Position numbers and translations under genes: made by a program. Below the pieces are notes generated by a model, which had not been told where the DNA came from, did no database searches, and saw only the letters and a list, made by a program, of their open reading frames with translations. Source: Bacillota bacterium (GTDB taxonomy: Bacteria; Bacillota; Sulfobacillia; RBS10-35; JAJYVN01). From it: DNA of 6,720 nucleotides. This document shows positions 6,321-6,720 of this stretch, piece by piece. Location of the stretch: the NCBI GenBank assembly GCA_021827805.1, contig JAKAUG010000175.1, forward strand, positions 1 to 6,720. The letters are read 5' to 3'. How positions within the stretch are numbered: the first letter of the stretch is position 1; every line of letters starts with the position of its first letter.

Positions 6321-6720
6321 ATGGGCACGGCGGAGAGACCGGGCAGGCCGCGCTCCCTGCGCTACCGCGGGCGTCAGTTCACACCCGGCGAGATCGGGGA
6401 GATCCGGACGCTGATGGCGCCCACCGCACCCGCACCCGCACGCCGCGGATCTCTGGCGCCGGTTGGGGTGGTACAAGCTCGACGGGGGTCTCAAGCTGGG
6501 CTTGTGCGTCGGCGTTGACGGGAACGAAAGGGGACGGCCTGCTGCAATGGCCGCCGGTCCGGAGGGCCCCGGGGCGGTACATCCCGAGCTGGACGGCGGC
6601 GTCCGACCCGGGACCACTGCTGGAAGGTGCGCGCGAGGACCTGGGCCCGCCGCGCCTCGTGCAGGTGTAGCCCGGGCCGGATGCGTGCTTGTCGAACGAG
6701 TTGCGCTGAGTGCCAATTCC
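6321..6720 (+). pseudogene. Degraded DUF4338 (DruA-like) gene, N-terminal part, continuing past the window edge
   Basis: Similarity to the N-terminus of DUF4338 proteins is spread over three frames. Frame of 6321: LRYRGRQFTPGEIGEIRTLM (start near 6354), matching the family's opening YRGR-(F/V)T--(E/D)I--IR-LI. Frame of 6448: DLWRRLGWYKLDGGLKLGLC, corresponding to the family's tryptophan-rich stretch before an N/D-G-x-L-K motif and a cysteine. Frame of 6512: ALTGTKGDGLLQWPPVRRAP, then PLLEGAREDLGPPRLVQV, corresponding to the LPP-R segment and the linker before the conserved YHYLG region. The frame then meets TAG at 6668-6670, and similarity may continue (SNEL) to a TGA at 6707-6709. At least two frameshifts and one nonsense codon make it a pseudogene. 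DUF4338 includes DruA of the Druantia anti-phage system and many stand-alone proteins of unclear, possibly mobile, function. The match is from memory of the family pattern. Sequencing error could explain one shift but hardly all of the lesions. Confidence 0.7.
6424..6441 (+). repeat. Three tandem copies of CCGCAC
   Basis: CCGCAC occurs three times in perfect tandem. It sits exactly where the DUF4338 similarity leaves its first frame (near 6420) and resumes in another (near 6445). A 6-base unit does not by itself shift the frame, but slippage with imperfect repair here could have produced the lesion. Confidence 0.6.

Overview
The window is GC-rich DNA of roughly two-thirds G+C. It holds four genes on two strands, the edge of a fifth, and a short decaying region at the right end. 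A Tat-type lipoprotein solute-binding protein, a glycosyltransferase joined to TPR repeats, and one classical hairpin-plus-T-run terminator fit a high-GC Gram-positive (a Thermaerobacter/Sulfobacillus-like Bacillota or an actinomycete) or a Chloroflexota member. The sequence alone does not decide between these.

Left half, + strand: positions 1-390 are the C-terminal end of a protein resembling the neutral/alkaline ceramidase family, cut by the window edge. After a gap of about 245 bases comes a long lipoprotein gene (636-2864). It encodes an ABC-type extracellular solute-binding protein with an extra C-terminal beta-sandwich, concanavalin A-like (DUF1349-type) domain. No permease or ATPase gene is visible beside it. 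A perfect 17-bp hairpin (2882-2924) separates it from the convergent genes that follow.

Middle, - strand: a two-gene unit reads from 5856 down to 2960. The first gene is a family 2 glycosyltransferase with TPR repeats. After a 29-base gap comes a fusion of a SAM-dependent methyltransferase and a GT4 glycosyltransferase. Together they look like part of a pathway that builds and methylates a surface glycan or glycoprotein. The acceptor is not in the window. The start of the first gene lies directly behind a 13-bp perfect hairpin that buries its ribosome binding site.

Right end: 5857-6320 contains no convincing complete gene. It holds a possible + strand reading frame with strong codon bias ending at 6097, followed 17 bases later by a clear rho-independent terminator (6115-6146). 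From 6321 to the window end lies the degraded N-terminal part of a DUF4338 protein, the family that includes DruA of the Druantia defence system and many proteins of mobile character. Its homology runs through all three + frames and past at least one stop codon. The most interesting points are the solute-binding protein/lectin-like fusion, the sequestered ribosome binding site of the glycosyltransferase gene, and the DUF4338 pseudogene.
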